From: Cardinium endosymbiont cEper1 of Encarsia pergandiella
Lineage (GTDB): Bacteria; Bacteroidota; Bacteroidia; Cytophagales; Amoebophilaceae
Length of the DNA stretch: 64,000 nucleotides
Assembly: GCF_000304455.1 (NCBI RefSeq)
Contig: NC_018605.1
Span: 62,035 to 126,034 of the forward strand
Reading direction: 5' to 3'
The notes under the pieces were generated by a model that ran no database searches, was not told the DNA's origin, and worked only from the letters and a program-made list of their open reading frames with translations. This document shows positions 8,590 through 18,141 of this stretch, one piece after another; position 1 is the stretch's first letter, and each line of letters opens with the position of its first letter. The position numbers were made by a program, and so were the translations under genes.

Positions 8590-9569
8590 TAGGTTAAATA
8601 TAAAACTTGCTTTAGCGCCGCCACTGTTTTGGCTACATTGGGTAAAATTGCCTCTATTAATGTAGGCGCATAGGGCAATGGTACATCCAGACTATTTACT
8701 TTTTGAATGGGTGCATCTAGATAGTCAAAAGCATGCTTTTGTACCTGGTAAGCTATTTCAGAGGCAATAGAGGCCAGTGGCCAGGCTTCTTCTAAAACTA
8801 CCAAGCGGTTGGTTTTTTTTACGGACTGAATAATAGTAGATAAGTCCAATGGGCGGATGGTACGTAAATCAATGAATTCTACCGATATACCTTGCCTTTT
8901 CATCACAGCTGTCGCTTCATGGGCTACTTTTATCATTTTACCAAAAGAGACCAAAGTTACATCGTTTCCCATTTCTATCAGATGGGCTTTACCGATTGGG
9001 AGCAAATAGGTTTCTGTAGGCAACGCTCCTAAGTCACCATACATTAACTCTGATTCCATGAATATAACCGGATCATCATCTCTAATGGCACTTTTAAGCA
9101 ACCCTTTTGCATCATAAGGATTAGAAGGCACTACCACTTTTAGCCCTGGACAATTTGCATACCAATTTTCAAAATTTTGAGAATGTTGGACACTTAACAT
9201 GCCAGCATTACCGGTTGGTCCTCTAAATACAATAGGCACATGGTATTGACCACCAGACATCGCATACATCTTAGCAGCCCCGTTGACAATCTGATCTATG
9301 GCTACTAAGGAAAAATTAAAAGTCATAAATTCTATAATGGGACGCAAGCCATTCATAGCTGCACCAATACCTAGTCCTGTAAAACCTAGTTCGCTAATAG
9401 GCGTATCTACAACCCTTGTGGGACCAAAATGTTCCAACATACCTTGGCTGACTTTATAGGCTCCATTATAGGAGGCTACTTCTTCACCCATTAAAAAAAC
9501 CATTTCATCTCTTTGCATTTCTTCTATCATTGCTTCTCGCAATGCTTCTCTAAATTGTATGGTCCGCAT
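8589..9569 (-). CDS. pdhB: Pyruvate dehydrogenase E1 component, beta subunit
   Basis: Thiamine-pyrophosphate-dependent 2-oxoacid dehydrogenase E1 beta chain. Typical features: MRTIQFREALREAM start, FLMGEEVASYNGAYKVSQG, DTPISELGFTGLGIGAAM and the C-terminal transketolase domain (VSFGKMIKVAHEA, EAWPLASIASEI). Length 326 is normal. The alpha subunit, E2 and E3 are not in this window, so the complex is encoded at split loci. With pgk and tpiA nearby it suggests that lower glycolysis feeding acetyl-CoA is retained. Confidence 0.93.
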   Translation of the reverse strand: MRTIQFREALREAMIEEMQRDEMVFLMGEEVASYNGAYKVSQGMLEHFGPTRVVDTPISELGFTGLGIGAAMNGLRPIIEFMTFNFSLVAIDQIVNGAAKMYAMSGGQYHVPIVFRGPTGNAGMLSVQHSQNFENWYANCPGLKVVVPSNPYDAKGLLKSAIRDDDPVIFMESELMYGDLGALPTETYLLPIGKAHLIEMGNDVTLVSFGKMIKVAHEATAVMKRQGISVEFIDLRTIRPLDLSTIIQSVKKTNRLVVLEEAWPLASIASEIAYQVQKHAFDYLDAPIQKVNSLDVPLPYAPTLIEAILPNVAKTVAALKQVLYLT

Positions 9570-9658
9570 CTCCTAGTATTTTATAAATCAAATCATTTTT
9601 ATCAAAGATAGGACGTGTCTAGTAAAAAACAGTACATCTTTCATCTGTATCAAGGATT

Positions 9659-10450
9659 TCAATCTTTACTGATATAATCTTTTAGCCTACTTCTAATTTC
9701 TTGAGCAGATAGGTTATTTTCCATTGTGCCCTTTCTAGCTATGGATATTTGACCCGATTCTTCTGAAACGATTAAAACTAGCGCGTCTGTGATTTCACTA
9801 AGTCCAATAGCTGCTTTATGGCGCAATCCAAAACAAGCAGCGATATTTCCATTTTCAGTCACGGGTAAAATGCACCTTGCTGCTACGATCTTATTGCTAT
9901 GAATAATAACCGCACCATCATGCAATGGACTTTCTTTGTTGAAAATCGCAATCAGTAATCGAGCAGAAACTACAGCGTTAATCAAATCTCCAGACTCTTC
10001 ATAGTATCTAAGATCTCCATCTTTTGTAAAAACAATTAGCGCACCTGTGTTGCTTCCACCTAATGTTTGAACCGCTTTTACCACTGGTGTTACATCTACT
10101 TCCATCTTTTTATCCCTCCACCACGGAATCATTTGTGTGATCATGGCTTTGCTACCCAAAAGACTTTTTCCCATACTAAATAAAAAATGGCGAATCTCTC
10201 TTTGAAATAAAATAATCGGAACAATAGGGTTTGTAAATATGCTTAAAATAGATGCCAACAGTTTAATATGTAGCGTTTCAGCCATCCGGTAAAGGAGATG
10301 TACCATACATAAACCTAACATACTCTTTTCCGATACACTATCTTTAAAAAATGTATATACCCAGTAAATGAAGCAACCCACTAGTACTATTTCTATCATA
10401 AGGGTAAAACGGATTTCCCTGATTTCAAAATATAATGGGTTAAATAGCAT
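9659..10450 (-). CDS. dacA: Diadenylate cyclase (CdaA/DacA type)
   Basis: Membrane-bound enzyme making cyclic di-AMP from two ATP. N-terminal hydrophobic helices (about 17-82) are followed by a linker and the DAC domain (about 118-245). The DGA motif is LHDGAVII (D178-A180), followed by GLRHKAAIGLSE. The second family motif is normally RHR and here is RHK (210-212). The distal GQISIARKG is also present. Length 263 fits CdaA. The glmM/cdaR partners found beside it in Firmicutes are not here. Second start candidate at 10399. Confidence 0.92.
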   Translation of the reverse strand: MLFNPLYFEIREIRFTLMIEIVLVGCFIYWVYTFFKDSVSEKSMLGLCMVHLLYRMAETLHIKLLASILSIFTNPIVPIILFQREIRHFLFSMGKSLLGSKAMITQMIPWWRDKKMEVDVTPVVKAVQTLGGSNTGALIVFTKDGDLRYYEESGDLINAVVSARLLIAIFNKESPLHDGAVIIHSNKIVAARCILPVTENGNIAACFGLRHKAAIGLSEITDALVLIVSEESGQISIARKGTMENNLSAQEIRSRLKDYISKD

Positions 10451-10714
10451 GGGTTAAATATTTTTTGGATTCAAAGTAATTTACATAGAATAGATCTATA
10501 GAAATATACAAGCCAGTATGATGCGTAAGTTTTTTTTAATGAACTTTATGCTAAAAAGTAATTTTTTACTTTAAACACAAACTTAAAATATATAAAAAAT
10601 ATATAAAAAATATATTAATGATAAATTATTCGCCTAGCTTCCGGAAGCCTTTGAGGCCTCGTACATAGGTAGAAGTTTGGTTCTGTTACTTTTGTTTTAC
10701 TGGATTGGTGACCG
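10451..10714. other. Spacer between nadK and dacA with a GC-rich palindrome
   Basis: An AT-rich spacer between two minus-strand genes. It contains a perfect 12-nt palindrome GCTTCCGGAAGC at 10637-10648, immediately followed by a short GCCT-TTG-AGGC hairpin (10647-10657) and the palindrome GAGGCCTC (10653-10660). It could be a transcription end for nadK or a leader structure for dacA; nothing else is seen. Confidence 0.35.
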
Positions 10715-11590
10715 CTATTGGTTTCTAGCATCCAATCCCCAATACAACTTTTCACGCAATACATCAAAAATAGTTGTCTTGCTAAACTGAACCAGTTTTA
10801 ATAAAAAGGGGGCTTTTTTAACCACAAGTTGTTCTTGCATAGTTATTGGGATAGTCCTTCCATCTATGGCTACCAGCATATCTTTATTATGGCGCCTCAC
10901 TACGAAACTTAATAGGGCGGTATCAGGCACAACCAATGGCCGTAGGGCCAAATTATGCGGACTGATAGGCGTAATTACTAAGCTATTTGAACTAGTCAAT
11001 ACAATAGGGCCTGAGCAACTCAACGAATAGGCCGTAGAACCTGTAGGGGTAGCAATAATCAACCCATCTGCCCGATAAGTAGTAATAAATTGTCCATCTA
11101 TATAGCCATCAATGGTTAGTAAATTGACCTTATCTCGTTTCACTAGTGCTACTTCATTTAATGCAAAAGCAATGGGCTCATTTGAGCGATATAAGGCCAA
11201 AAGTATCCGCTCTTCTAGGGTATAATCGCCTTGAAAGAAGGCTACTAATCCAGCAATGGCCTCTGCTTGCGTAGCCTTAGTTAAGAACCCCAAATTACCT
11301 GTATGGATACCCAATAAAGGAATGGCATGGTCTTTAAGATAATGGGTAGTTTCTAGAAAAGTGCCATCTCCCCCTAAACTTATGATTAATTCTAAATCTA
11401 ATTGTAGATTTAACTGCTTTAAATCGAAAAGGGGTAGTTGGCTTACCGAAACCATAGATGTATGTAATAATTCACCTAAAGTGCTAGAAATCATTACCCG
11501 TTTTTGGTATATTTCTGCTAAAGTGACCAGTTGCTTTAAAAAATCTAGGCCAACTGGACAAATTTTTCTGCTATGTATGGCAATTGACAT
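10715..11590 (-). CDS. nadK: NAD kinase
   Basis: Makes NADP from NAD. The diagnostic GGDGTFLE motif and the second family block DGLIIATPTGSTAYSLSCSGPIV are both present. I chose ATG 11590 (MSIAIHSRK); the frame extends five codons further upstream (MYNSF) without family likeness. Length 291 is normal for Bacteroidota. Next gene upstream on the same strand is the divIC-like ORF, about 55-70 bp away. Confidence 0.94.
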   Translation of the reverse strand: MSIAIHSRKICPVGLDFLKQLVTLAEIYQKRVMISSTLGELLHTSMVSVSQLPLFDLKQLNLQLDLELIISLGGDGTFLETTHYLKDHAIPLLGIHTGNLGFLTKATQAEAIAGLVAFFQGDYTLEERILLALYRSNEPIAFALNEVALVKRDKVNLLTIDGYIDGQFITTYRADGLIIATPTGSTAYSLSCSGPIVLTSSNSLVITPISPHNLALRPLVVPDTALLSFVVRRHNKDMLVAIDGRTIPITMQEQLVVKKAPFLLKLVQFSKTTIFDVLREKLYWGLDARNQ

Positions 11591-11659
11591 GAAGCTATTA
11601 TACAAGATTTAACTGTTATCCAGAACAGCTAAAAATTTTAGCTATTCTTTTTCTCATCC

Positions 11660-11965
11660 CTATGCTGGTATAATAACGTATAAATCTTCTTTCTCGCGCT
11701 TCATATAATATTTTTCACGAGCAAGCTGCTCTAAAAAATCAGGATTAGAGGCAAGCTCTTTTTTGTCTTTTTTAATCTTTTGAATCTGGAAAGTGTAGTC
11801 AATCGCATCTGTTTGTAATTTATTCCAACGTTTGTACAAACTATATTGTACAAATATATTTTGATAATCAAAAAAAAACATCCATACTGTAAAAAATAGG
11901 ATCGAAATAAAATAAAAATTTAACCATACTTTTTTAGTAGGGCGCATTGTATTTTGATAATTCAT
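11660..11965 (-). CDS. Septum formation initiator family protein (FtsB/DivIC-like)
   Basis: Small bitopic cell-division protein. One transmembrane segment (about 14-34, LNFYFISILFFTVWMFFF) is followed by a short periplasmic coiled coil (YKRWNKLQTDAIDYTFQIQKIKKDK) and the conserved end NPDFLEQLAREKYYMKREKEDLYVI, which is the signature of the DivIC/FtsB family. Length 101 is typical. It would bridge FtsL and FtsQ at the division septum. Alternative start at 11947 (MRPTKK). Confidence 0.88.
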   Translation of the reverse strand: MNYQNTMRPTKKVWLNFYFISILFFTVWMFFFDYQNIFVQYSLYKRWNKLQTDAIDYTFQIQKIKKDKKELASNPDFLEQLAREKYYMKREKEDLYVIIPA

Positions 11966-12004
11966 ATTAACTACTACGGTTTAGACCAATGGTCCCATTA
12001 TTTT

Positions 12005-13291
12005 TTAGTTTTCTTTGGCCCTATCTATAAGTTTTTGATCTAATACTTTAGTAGCGCGTGCACCTAATTGTTTCATTTTCTCTGCTCTAGATACCAAACT
12101 TCCCTTTCCATCATATAGTTTTTTAGTTGCTTCTAGGAAGTTTTTTTGTGTTAAATCCAATTGTCGACCTATATTTTTTATATCCTCTATAAAGGCAACA
12201 AATTTATCATATAAGGCACCACCTTGGGTGGCAATTTCTAAAGCATTTTGATTTTGATAGGCTTGCCTCCATAAGTTTGCAATGGTACGCAGCGTGGCTA
12301 TTAAATTCGATGGTGATACAATAACAATATTGCGTTCATAGGCTTCATTAAATAGCATGACTTCTTCTTGAACCGCTAGTGCAAATGCTGGCTCAATGGG
12401 TATAAACATTAAAACAAAGTCTAACCCTTGAAGGTTGTAAAGTGATTGATAGCGCTTCTCGCTTAGTGTTTTAATATGGCGCCTAATAGAGTGAATGTGT
12501 TGTTTAAGATGAAAAGCTTGCTCTGAGCGATGCGCATTGTTAAAAAACTGTTCATAATGGTTTAAAGATACTTTTGCATCAATGACAATATTGCGACCTT
12601 CTGGTAGATTAATGATTACATCTGGCTGCAATCTTTGTCCATCTTCTGTAGTAATAGACGGTTGTATTACATATTCTCTATTTTTAACCAACCCAGATTG
12701 GGCAAGAATATTTTCCAAAATAAACTCACCCCATCCTCCTTGTAATTTTGTATTTCCTTTTAGTGCCTTGGTGAGTCCTTCTGCTTCTTGTGTGATTTTT
12801 AGATTCAGGTCATGGAGTTGTTTTAGCTCTGTCCGTAAAGCTACATTTCTTTCCAAACTTTCTTGGTTGTACTGCGTTACCTGTTGGGAAAAGCCTTTAA
12901 TTTTTTCGCTAAGTGGTGTTAATAACTGTTCCATTTGGCGTTGACTATGCTCTGAAAATTTTTTACTTTTTTCTTCTAATAGTTCATGTGCTAAGTTTTT
13001 AAAATGGATGGTCAGCTGCCTTTGAAGTTGTTCTACAGATTGCCCTTGTTCGGCTATTTTTTCCTCTAAATAGTGGGTATGGGCGTGTGAAGCTCCTAAT
13101 TCTTTAGTAATTTTCAGGTGTTTTTCTTGTAGTGTGTTAGATTGATATTGGCATTCTTCTAAATGCTTTTCCAGATTGGCAATTGTATTTTGTAAAGTTG
13201 AAATGGTTGCTTTGCTCAGAATCTTTGCTACCCACCATCCAATGGTTAAACCAATAAGCGCTGTGGTAATAAAGTAGATTAAGAACGGCAT
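12005..13291 (-). CDS. rmuC: DNA recombination protein RmuC
   Basis: Nuclease-fold protein linked to limiting DNA inversions. N-terminal membrane helix (MPFLIYFITTALIGLTIGWWV), long coiled coil (about 30-175), then the RmuC core: KLQGGWGEFILENILAQSGL, the catalytic-like block RLQPDVIINLPEGRNIVIDAKVSL (PD-(D/E)xK style), LDFVLMFIPIEPAF and IANLWRQAYQNQNA. Length about 428 is normal. The start MPFLIY at 13291 is preferred over 13300. It follows the str cluster on the same strand across a 190-bp gap. Confidence 0.92.
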   Translation of the reverse strand: MPFLIYFITTALIGLTIGWWVAKILSKATISTLQNTIANLEKHLEECQYQSNTLQEKHLKITKELGASHAHTHYLEEKIAEQGQSVEQLQRQLTIHFKNLAHELLEEKSKKFSEHSQRQMEQLLTPLSEKIKGFSQQVTQYNQESLERNVALRTELKQLHDLNLKITQEAEGLTKALKGNTKLQGGWGEFILENILAQSGLVKNREYVIQPSITTEDGQRLQPDVIINLPEGRNIVIDAKVSLNHYEQFFNNAHRSEQAFHLKQHIHSIRRHIKTLSEKRYQSLYNLQGLDFVLMFIPIEPAFALAVQEEVMLFNEAYERNIVIVSPSNLIATLRTIANLWRQAYQNQNALEIATQGGALYDKFVAFIEDIKNIGRQLDLTQKNFLEATKKLYDGKGSLVSRAEKMKQLGARATKVLDQKLIDRAKEN

Positions 13292-13338
13292 AGCGATCAA
13301 AAAATAGAAAAAAATAAAAGCATACTATAAAAAGTTGC

Positions 13339-13408
13339 AAAAAGCCCATTCTTAAAATTGACCAATAGTACCTAATCTAGAACTTTAGTGATTTGGGAAT
13401 GGCTTTTT
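13339..13408 (-). terminator. Possible terminator after the str cluster (long-range stem)
   Basis: Inverted repeats AAAAAGCCATTC and GAATGGGCTTTTT (minus-strand sense; 13397-13408 and 13339-13351) could form a 12-bp stem with one bulge, ending in a T-run. The 45-base loop is long, so this is tentative. Confidence 0.3.
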
Positions 13409-13483
13409 AACAAAACTTTTTCTAAAGTAGATTTTACTTTTGTAGCTTTTTTATATAAAAGTTATCGTTGTTTTATAACAGCT

Positions 13484-13789
13484 TTAAACTTTAATTTCAA
13501 CCTCTACACCACTAGGTAGCTCCAGCTTGGTCAATGCATCTACTGCTTTTGAACTACTAGAGTAAATATCTATCAATCTTTTATGGGTACAAAGTTGAAA
13601 TTGTTCACGCGACTTTTTATTGACATGTGGCGAACGCAATACCGTATACACTTCTTTTTTACCTGGAAGTGGAATAGGACCATTTACTACTGTTTTAGTA
13701 GCTTTCACAGCTTTAACGATGCTATCTGCTGATTTATCTAAGAGCACAGCATCGAATGATTTAAGTTTGATTCGAATTTTTTGATTCAT
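13484..13789 (-). CDS. rpsJ: 30S ribosomal protein S10
   Basis: S10, also the NusE antitermination factor. The full family pattern is seen: [45 protein letters not shown] and [11 protein letters not shown]. Length 101 is normal. It lies 19 bp after fusA. In most Bacteroidota rplC and the rest of the S10 operon follow at once; here the next gene is rmuC after about 190 bp, so the S10 cluster is split. Confidence 0.97.
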   Translation of the reverse strand: MNQKIRIKLKSFDAVLLDKSADSIVKAVKATKTVVNGPIPLPGKKEVYTVLRSPHVNKKSREQFQLCTHKRLIDIYSSSSKAVDALTKLELPSGVEVEIKV

Positions 13790-13808
13790 ATAATTGGTGC
13801 TTATGATG

Positions 13809-15950
13809 CTATACCGTTATGCCTTTTGCTTTATTAATAATGGATTCTGCTAAATTTTTAGGAACAGGTTCATAATGCGAAAAAGTTAATGAAGCGGATG
13901 CCCTACCTGAAGTAATGGTTCTCAGATCTGTAACATAACCAAATAGCTCTGCCAATGGTACGTCTGCTTTAACAATTTGTGTACCTCCTTTACTATCCAT
14001 TCCTTTCATAATACCCCTTCTTCTATTAAGATCTCCGGTTACAGAACCTGTAAACTCATTAGGCGTAGCTACTTCTACAGACATGATAGGTTCTAAAATT
14101 ACAGGAGAAGCTTTTTGTGCAGCGGCCCTAAATCCAGCTCTAGCGGCTAATTCAAAAGATAGCGCATCTGAATCTACATCATGATAAGAACCATGAAAAA
14201 TTTTAACCCGCATAGATTCTACCGGATAGTTTGCCAATGGACCATTTTCCATAGCTGCTGCAAACCCTTTTTGAATAGCTGGAATAAATTCTTTAGGAAT
14301 AACCCCCCCAATAATTTTATTTACAAATTCCAATCCAGGCGTAATGGAGGCTCCCTCAACTACCTCCCTAGGTCCTATCTCAAAAACGATATCTGCAAAT
14401 TTACCTCTACCACCTGTTTGCTTTTTATAAACTTCTTTGTGCTCTACCGTAGCAGTAAGTGCTTCTTTGTAGGCCACTTGTGGGGCACCTTGGTTGATTT
14501 CAAGTTTAAATTCACGTTTAAGCCGATCAATAATAATTTCCAAGTGCAACTCACCCATCCCTTTCAAAATGGTTTGGCCTGTTTCACGATTGGTTTCCAT
14601 CCGTAAAGTTGGATCCTCCTCCATTAGCTTGGCAATAGATAAGGTCAATTTATCCTGGTCTGCCTGTTTTTTAGGTTCAATAGAATAACCAATTACCGGC
14701 TCTGGAAAGGTGATCGCTTCCAATATAGCTTTATCTTTTTCATTTGTCAGGGTATCTCCTGTTTTAATTTCTTTAAAGCCTACTACTGCACAAATATCTC
14801 CTGCTTGTACCCCATTGATGGGATTTTGTTTATTGGCATGCATCTGCATCAGACGCGCAATCCGTTCTTTTTTGCCTGTTCTATTGTTTTGAACATAAGA
14901 TCCTGCATCTAGGGTACCAGAATAGACCCGTAAAAAAGCAAGCCTACCTACAAAAGGATCCGTTGCGATTTTAAAAGCTAATGCCGTAAATGGCTCACTA
15001 TTTTCTGGCTTTCTAAGCATTACTGCTTCTGTATCTGGATGGGTGCAGGCTACTGGTGGCAAATTTAGTGGAGAGGGAAGATAGGCACATGCTGCATCCA
15101 ATAGTGCCTGAACCCCCTTATTTTTAAAGGCAGAACCACAGAGTACAGGGGAAAACGACAGATCAATAACGGCTTTTCGAATGGCTGCCTTTATTTCATC
15201 TGCTGTAATGGCATCTGGATGGTCAAAGAATTTTTCCATTAATTGCTCATCATAACTGGCTACACTTTCAATCAGCTTTTGACGCCATTCCTCAGCAGTC
15301 TCTATCAAATCATTAGGAATAGGTATAACCTGATAAGTCATACCCAAATCATGTTCATTCCAAACGATTGCTTCATTGGTAATCAAATCTACTACCCCTT
15401 TAAATGACGCTTCACTGCCAATCGGAATTTGCAAAGGAACAGGATTGGCGCCTAATTTTTCCTTAATTTCATTCAAAGCGTTAAAAAAGTTTGCACCGGC
15501 TCTATCCATTTTGTTTATAAAACAGATACGGGGTACCTTATATTTATCTGCTTGATGCCAAACCGTTTCAGACTGGGGCTCTACACCAGATACCGCACAA
15601 AATAAAGCAACAGCACCATCTAAAACACGCAAAGAACGCTCTACTTCTACTGTAAAATCTACGTGGCCAGGTGTGTCGATGATGTTTACCTTGTAAGTTT
15701 GGGTTTTATCAGTTGCTTTGCCCTGTATCGTAGGATATTTCCAAAATGTAGTCGTAGCAGCAGAGGTAATGGTAATGCCACGCTCTTGCTCCTGGGCCAT
15801 CCAATCCATCACAGCCCCTCCATCATGTACTTCACCTATTTTATGGGTTAGTCCTGTGTAATATAAAATACGTTCTGTGGTAGTCGTCTTACCCGCATCA
15901 ATATGGGCCATGATGCCTATGTTTCTTAAAAAAGTTAGCTCGCTTGCCAT
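13809..15950 (-). CDS. fusA: Elongation factor G
   Basis: Ribosomal translocase GTPase. G1 [15 protein letters not shown], switch region [12 protein letters not shown]3 DTPGHVD, G4 NKMD and the later EF-G domains ([23 protein letters not shown]-equivalent block [16 protein letters not shown]; terminal [23 protein letters not shown]) are all intact. Length 713 is normal. The fusA start directly abuts the rpsG stop (no gap), which is consistent with coupled translation in the str operon. Confidence 0.98.
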   Translation of the reverse strand: MASELTFLRNIGIMAHIDAGKTTTTERILYYTGLTHKIGEVHDGGAVMDWMAQEQERGITITSAATTTFWKYPTIQGKATDKTQTYKVNIIDTPGHVDFTVEVERSLRVLDGAVALFCAVSGVEPQSETVWHQADKYKVPRICFINKMDRAGANFFNALNEIKEKLGANPVPLQIPIGSEASFKGVVDLITNEAIVWNEHDLGMTYQVIPIPNDLIETAEEWRQKLIESVASYDEQLMEKFFDHPDAITADEIKAAIRKAVIDLSFSPVLCGSAFKNKGVQALLDAACAYLPSPLNLPPVACTHPDTEAVMLRKPENSEPFTALAFKIATDPFVGRLAFLRVYSGTLDAGSYVQNNRTGKKERIARLMQMHANKQNPINGVQAGDICAVVGFKEIKTGDTLTNEKDKAILEAITFPEPVIGYSIEPKKQADQDKLTLSIAKLMEEDPTLRMETNRETGQTILKGMGELHLEIIIDRLKREFKLEINQGAPQVAYKEALTATVEHKEVYKKQTGGRGKFADIVFEIGPREVVEGASITPGLEFVNKIIGGVIPKEFIPAIQKGFAAAMENGPLANYPVESMRVKIFHGSYHDVDSDALSFELAARAGFRAAAQKASPVILEPIMSVEVATPNEFTGSVTGDLNRRRGIMKGMDSKGGTQIVKADVPLAELFGYVTDLRTITSGRASASLTFSHYEPVPKNLAESIINKAKGITV

Positions 15951-16421
15951 TTATCTCAGGTTAAAGTGTGAGTAGGCTCTACTGGAACTTGCCATTTTAT
16001 GGGTATCTACCTTACGCTTGAAAGCAGCACCTTCTTCCTTAGCAGCTGCAATGATTTCATTGGTGAGTTTTTCTTTCATAGTCTTTTCTCCACGGGATCT
16101 TGCATAAGCAATCAACCATTTCATACCTAAAAACACTCTTCTATCTGGCCTTATTTCAACGGGAACTTGAAGCGTAGCCCCACCAACACGTCGACGTTTA
16201 ACTTCTAAAGTGGGGGTTACATTTTGGAGCGCTTTGCGCCAAATTTCTAATCCTTCTTCTTTTGTTTTTTGAGAGACTGCATCAATGGTATCATAAAAAA
16301 TACTAAAAGCAAGACTTTTTTTACCTCGTTCCATTAATCCGTTTACAAACCTAGTCACAAGCGGATCACCATACTTATAGTCGGGTGCTAATACTCTTTT
16401 CGTAGCTTGTTTTCTTCTCAT
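15951..16421 (-). CDS. rpsG: 30S ribosomal protein S7
   Basis: Primary 16S-binding protein of the 30S head. Recognised by MRRKQATKRVLAPDYKYGDPLVTRFVNGLM, NVTPTLEVKRRRVGGATLQVPVEI and KMASSSRAYSHFNLR. Length 156 is normal. Second gene of the str cluster, 55 bp after rpsL and directly abutting fusA. Confidence 0.98.
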   Translation of the reverse strand: MRRKQATKRVLAPDYKYGDPLVTRFVNGLMERGKKSLAFSIFYDTIDAVSQKTKEEGLEIWRKALQNVTPTLEVKRRRVGGATLQVPVEIRPDRRVFLGMKWLIAYARSRGEKTMKEKLTNEIIAAAKEEGAAFKRKVDTHKMASSSRAYSHFNLR

Positions 16422-16476
16422 ATTATTTCTTTCACTGAAATTAATCTTTTTCTGGAGCTATTTAAATGTCACCCTG

Positions 16477-16854
16477 TTACTTTTTTTTTGGTTTTTTAGC
16501 GCCATACACAGATCTGCCTTGACACCTTCCACTTACACCTGAAGTATCCAACACACCACGAATAATAGAGTAGCTGACACCTGATAAATCTTTTACGCCC
16601 CCTCCTCTGATCAACACAATAGAGTGTTCTTGCAAGTTATGACCTTCCCCAGGAATGTACGTGTTCACTTCCTTACCCGTTGTGAGACGTACTCTAGCTA
16701 CTTTTTTCATAGAAGAGTTAGGTTTTCTTGGCTTCATAGTATACACTTTGATACACACACCCCTGCGCTGCGGACATGATGCAAGTGCTGGGGACTTGAA
16801 TGTAGAAGACGGTTTTTTTCTCCCTTTTTTTACGAGCTGTTGTATGGTTAACAT
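16477..16854 (-). CDS. rpsL: 30S ribosomal protein S12
   Basis: Decoding-centre protein. Typical blocks: [12 protein letters not shown] start, [35 protein letters not shown] and [21 protein letters not shown]. The Lys of KKPNSSMKK-type streptomycin-site region reads RKPNSSMKK. Length 125 is normal. First gene of the leftward str cluster; the promoter at 16893-16925 lies about 40 bp upstream. Confidence 0.98.
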   Translation of the reverse strand: MLTIQQLVKKGRKKPSSTFKSPALASCPQRRGVCIKVYTMKPRKPNSSMKKVARVRLTTGKEVNTYIPGEGHNLQEHSIVLIRGGGVKDLSGVSYSIIRGVLDTSGVSGRCQGRSVYGAKKPKKK

Positions 16855-16892
16855 GTACTATTTATAATTTTTGTTTTAAACCTAAAGGTGTG

Positions 16893-16925
16893 CAAATTTA
16901 AGAAAATTATAGGCCTATATCAAAA
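16893..16925 (-). promoter_or_regulatory. Bacteroidota-type promoter of the str cluster
   Basis: On the minus strand a -33 element TTTTG (16921-16925) and a -7 element TAAATTTG (16893-16900) are separated by exactly 20 bases, matching the Bacteroidota consensus TTTG-N19-21-TAnnTTTG. The expected start of transcription is near 16886, giving an untranslated leader of about 30 bases before rpsL. Confidence 0.72.
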
Positions 16926-17342
16926 TCTTAAACAGGCTAACAAATTGCCTATCAAAACTGACCAGCTGAATATACGTATTAATATTTACTATTGCTAATA
17001 AAAATAGAATACTTAATGCTCAGGCTGCTTGTATGGGTAAAATGTTTTGCCCTGCTGCATGCAGGGCAAATGATACTTCAGTAGGGGCTAAGAAAGGTCT
17101 GTCATACCTTACATGGCAAGGCAATGCTTTTTGAAAACCATTTATCTTTTAGTCGTAGGTTAAAATATACAATAAGTTTTTGTAAATTCAGTAGGCCAAC
17201 TAAAATGTATTGATCTGTTCATAAGCCTTAGCATGGTATGATTAGTAAATCTACTATAGAAAAGCCCAGTAGACGCAGTAAGTAGTTTGCAGTGTTTAGG
17301 ACAGTATTTGATTCTCGTAATTTTTGTTAATTTCTGGTATTT
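16926..17342. other. Divergent intergenic region with a strong hairpin
   Basis: Non-coding spacer between the leftward str cluster and the rightward rhomboid-like gene. Its only clear structure is a perfect 10-bp inverted repeat TTTGCCCTGC/GCAGGGCAAA with a 5-base loop at 17046-17070. No T-run follows and both flanking genes point away, so it is not an obvious terminator. An open frame on the minus strand at 17160-17405 has no recognisable features. Confidence 0.5.
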
Positions 17343-18071
17343 ATGGATATGGTTTACCTCTATTTGCGCAATCAATTTAAAGCGTCTAGGAATGGGTTGA
17401 GGCAACTTATTTTAATACATATTTTAAGTTTTCTATTGCTTTTTTTGTTTGATACTGGCTGTTATATCTGCGGTTGTAAAGATTATTTTTTGTGGTTTTA
17501 TAAACAATTAACCTTTCCTTCTCTCTATCCATTGTTGCTACAACGGCCATGGACCATTATTACCTACTCTTTTATCCATAAAGGTTTTATAGATTTGTTT
17601 TGGGATGTTTTTATACTATATATCTTTGCGCAAAGAATACCGGTCATTACACGTTCAAAACATATGTTCCGTCTTTATGGTTTGGGACAAATAGTAGGTG
17701 CGGTTGTGTTCGCTATATTATACCACTTTGCGCCACCTTTTAAGGGCATCGCTACTGATCTTATTGGTCCTTCAGCGGCCATTTATGCTATTATGGCTGC
17801 TGTTTGCGCATGCATGCCTAATTTAAGGTTGTATTGCTTCTTTTTCTCGTTGCCATTAAGATATATTGCATTTGCTTTACTGTTGATTGCGCTTTGTCAT
17901 GTTCGCACGCAATATGCAGGTGCTTACTTAGCCCAGTTGGCTGGCGCGCTGGTAGGATATGTCTATGGGAAGCTTTGTAAAAATGATATGGATATGAACC
18001 AGTCCTTTTTTAATACACATACACATAGTGTACATAGAACCTATATGTCTGTTAAGGTTACCAAGCAGTAG
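17343..18071 (+). CDS. Rhomboid-family membrane protein, probably inactive
   Basis: Polytopic membrane protein (about six hydrophobic helices between 20 and 208) with the layout of Bacteroidota rhomboid intramembrane proteases. The helix-2 region reads WTIITYSFIHKGFIDLFWDVF (70-90), and the catalytic-serine loop is GPSAAIYA (S144 in GPSA instead of GxSG). The partner histidine, expected in the last core helix (AHLxG type), is Gln198 (AYLAQLAGALVG). Without the His the Ser-His dyad cannot form, so proteolysis is doubtful; a pseudoprotease role is possible. Start either ATG 17343 or 17349. Confidence 0.75.
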   Translation: MDMVYLYLRNQFKASRNGLRQLILIHILSFLLLFLFDTGCYICGCKDYFLWFYKQLTFPSLYPLLLQRPWTIITYSFIHKGFIDLFWDVFILYIFAQRIPVITRSKHMFRLYGLGQIVGAVVFAILYHFAPPFKGIATDLIGPSAAIYAIMAAVCACMPNLRLYCFFFSLPLRYIAFALLLIALCHVRTQYAGAYLAQLAGALVGYVYGKLCKNDMDMNQSFFNTHTHSVHRTYMSVKVTKQ

Positions 18072-18141
18072 CATAGCTCTCATAAGCATAGGAACCCCAC
18101 TCAACCAAAGTTGACTTTTATATGTACCTCACTTTACCAGA

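Noticed and set aside
17160-17405. 81-residue minus-strand frame between rpsL and the rhomboid-like gene
   Set aside because: No family likeness, overlaps the start of the rhomboid-like gene on the opposite strand, and has no ribosome-binding context; treated as chance.
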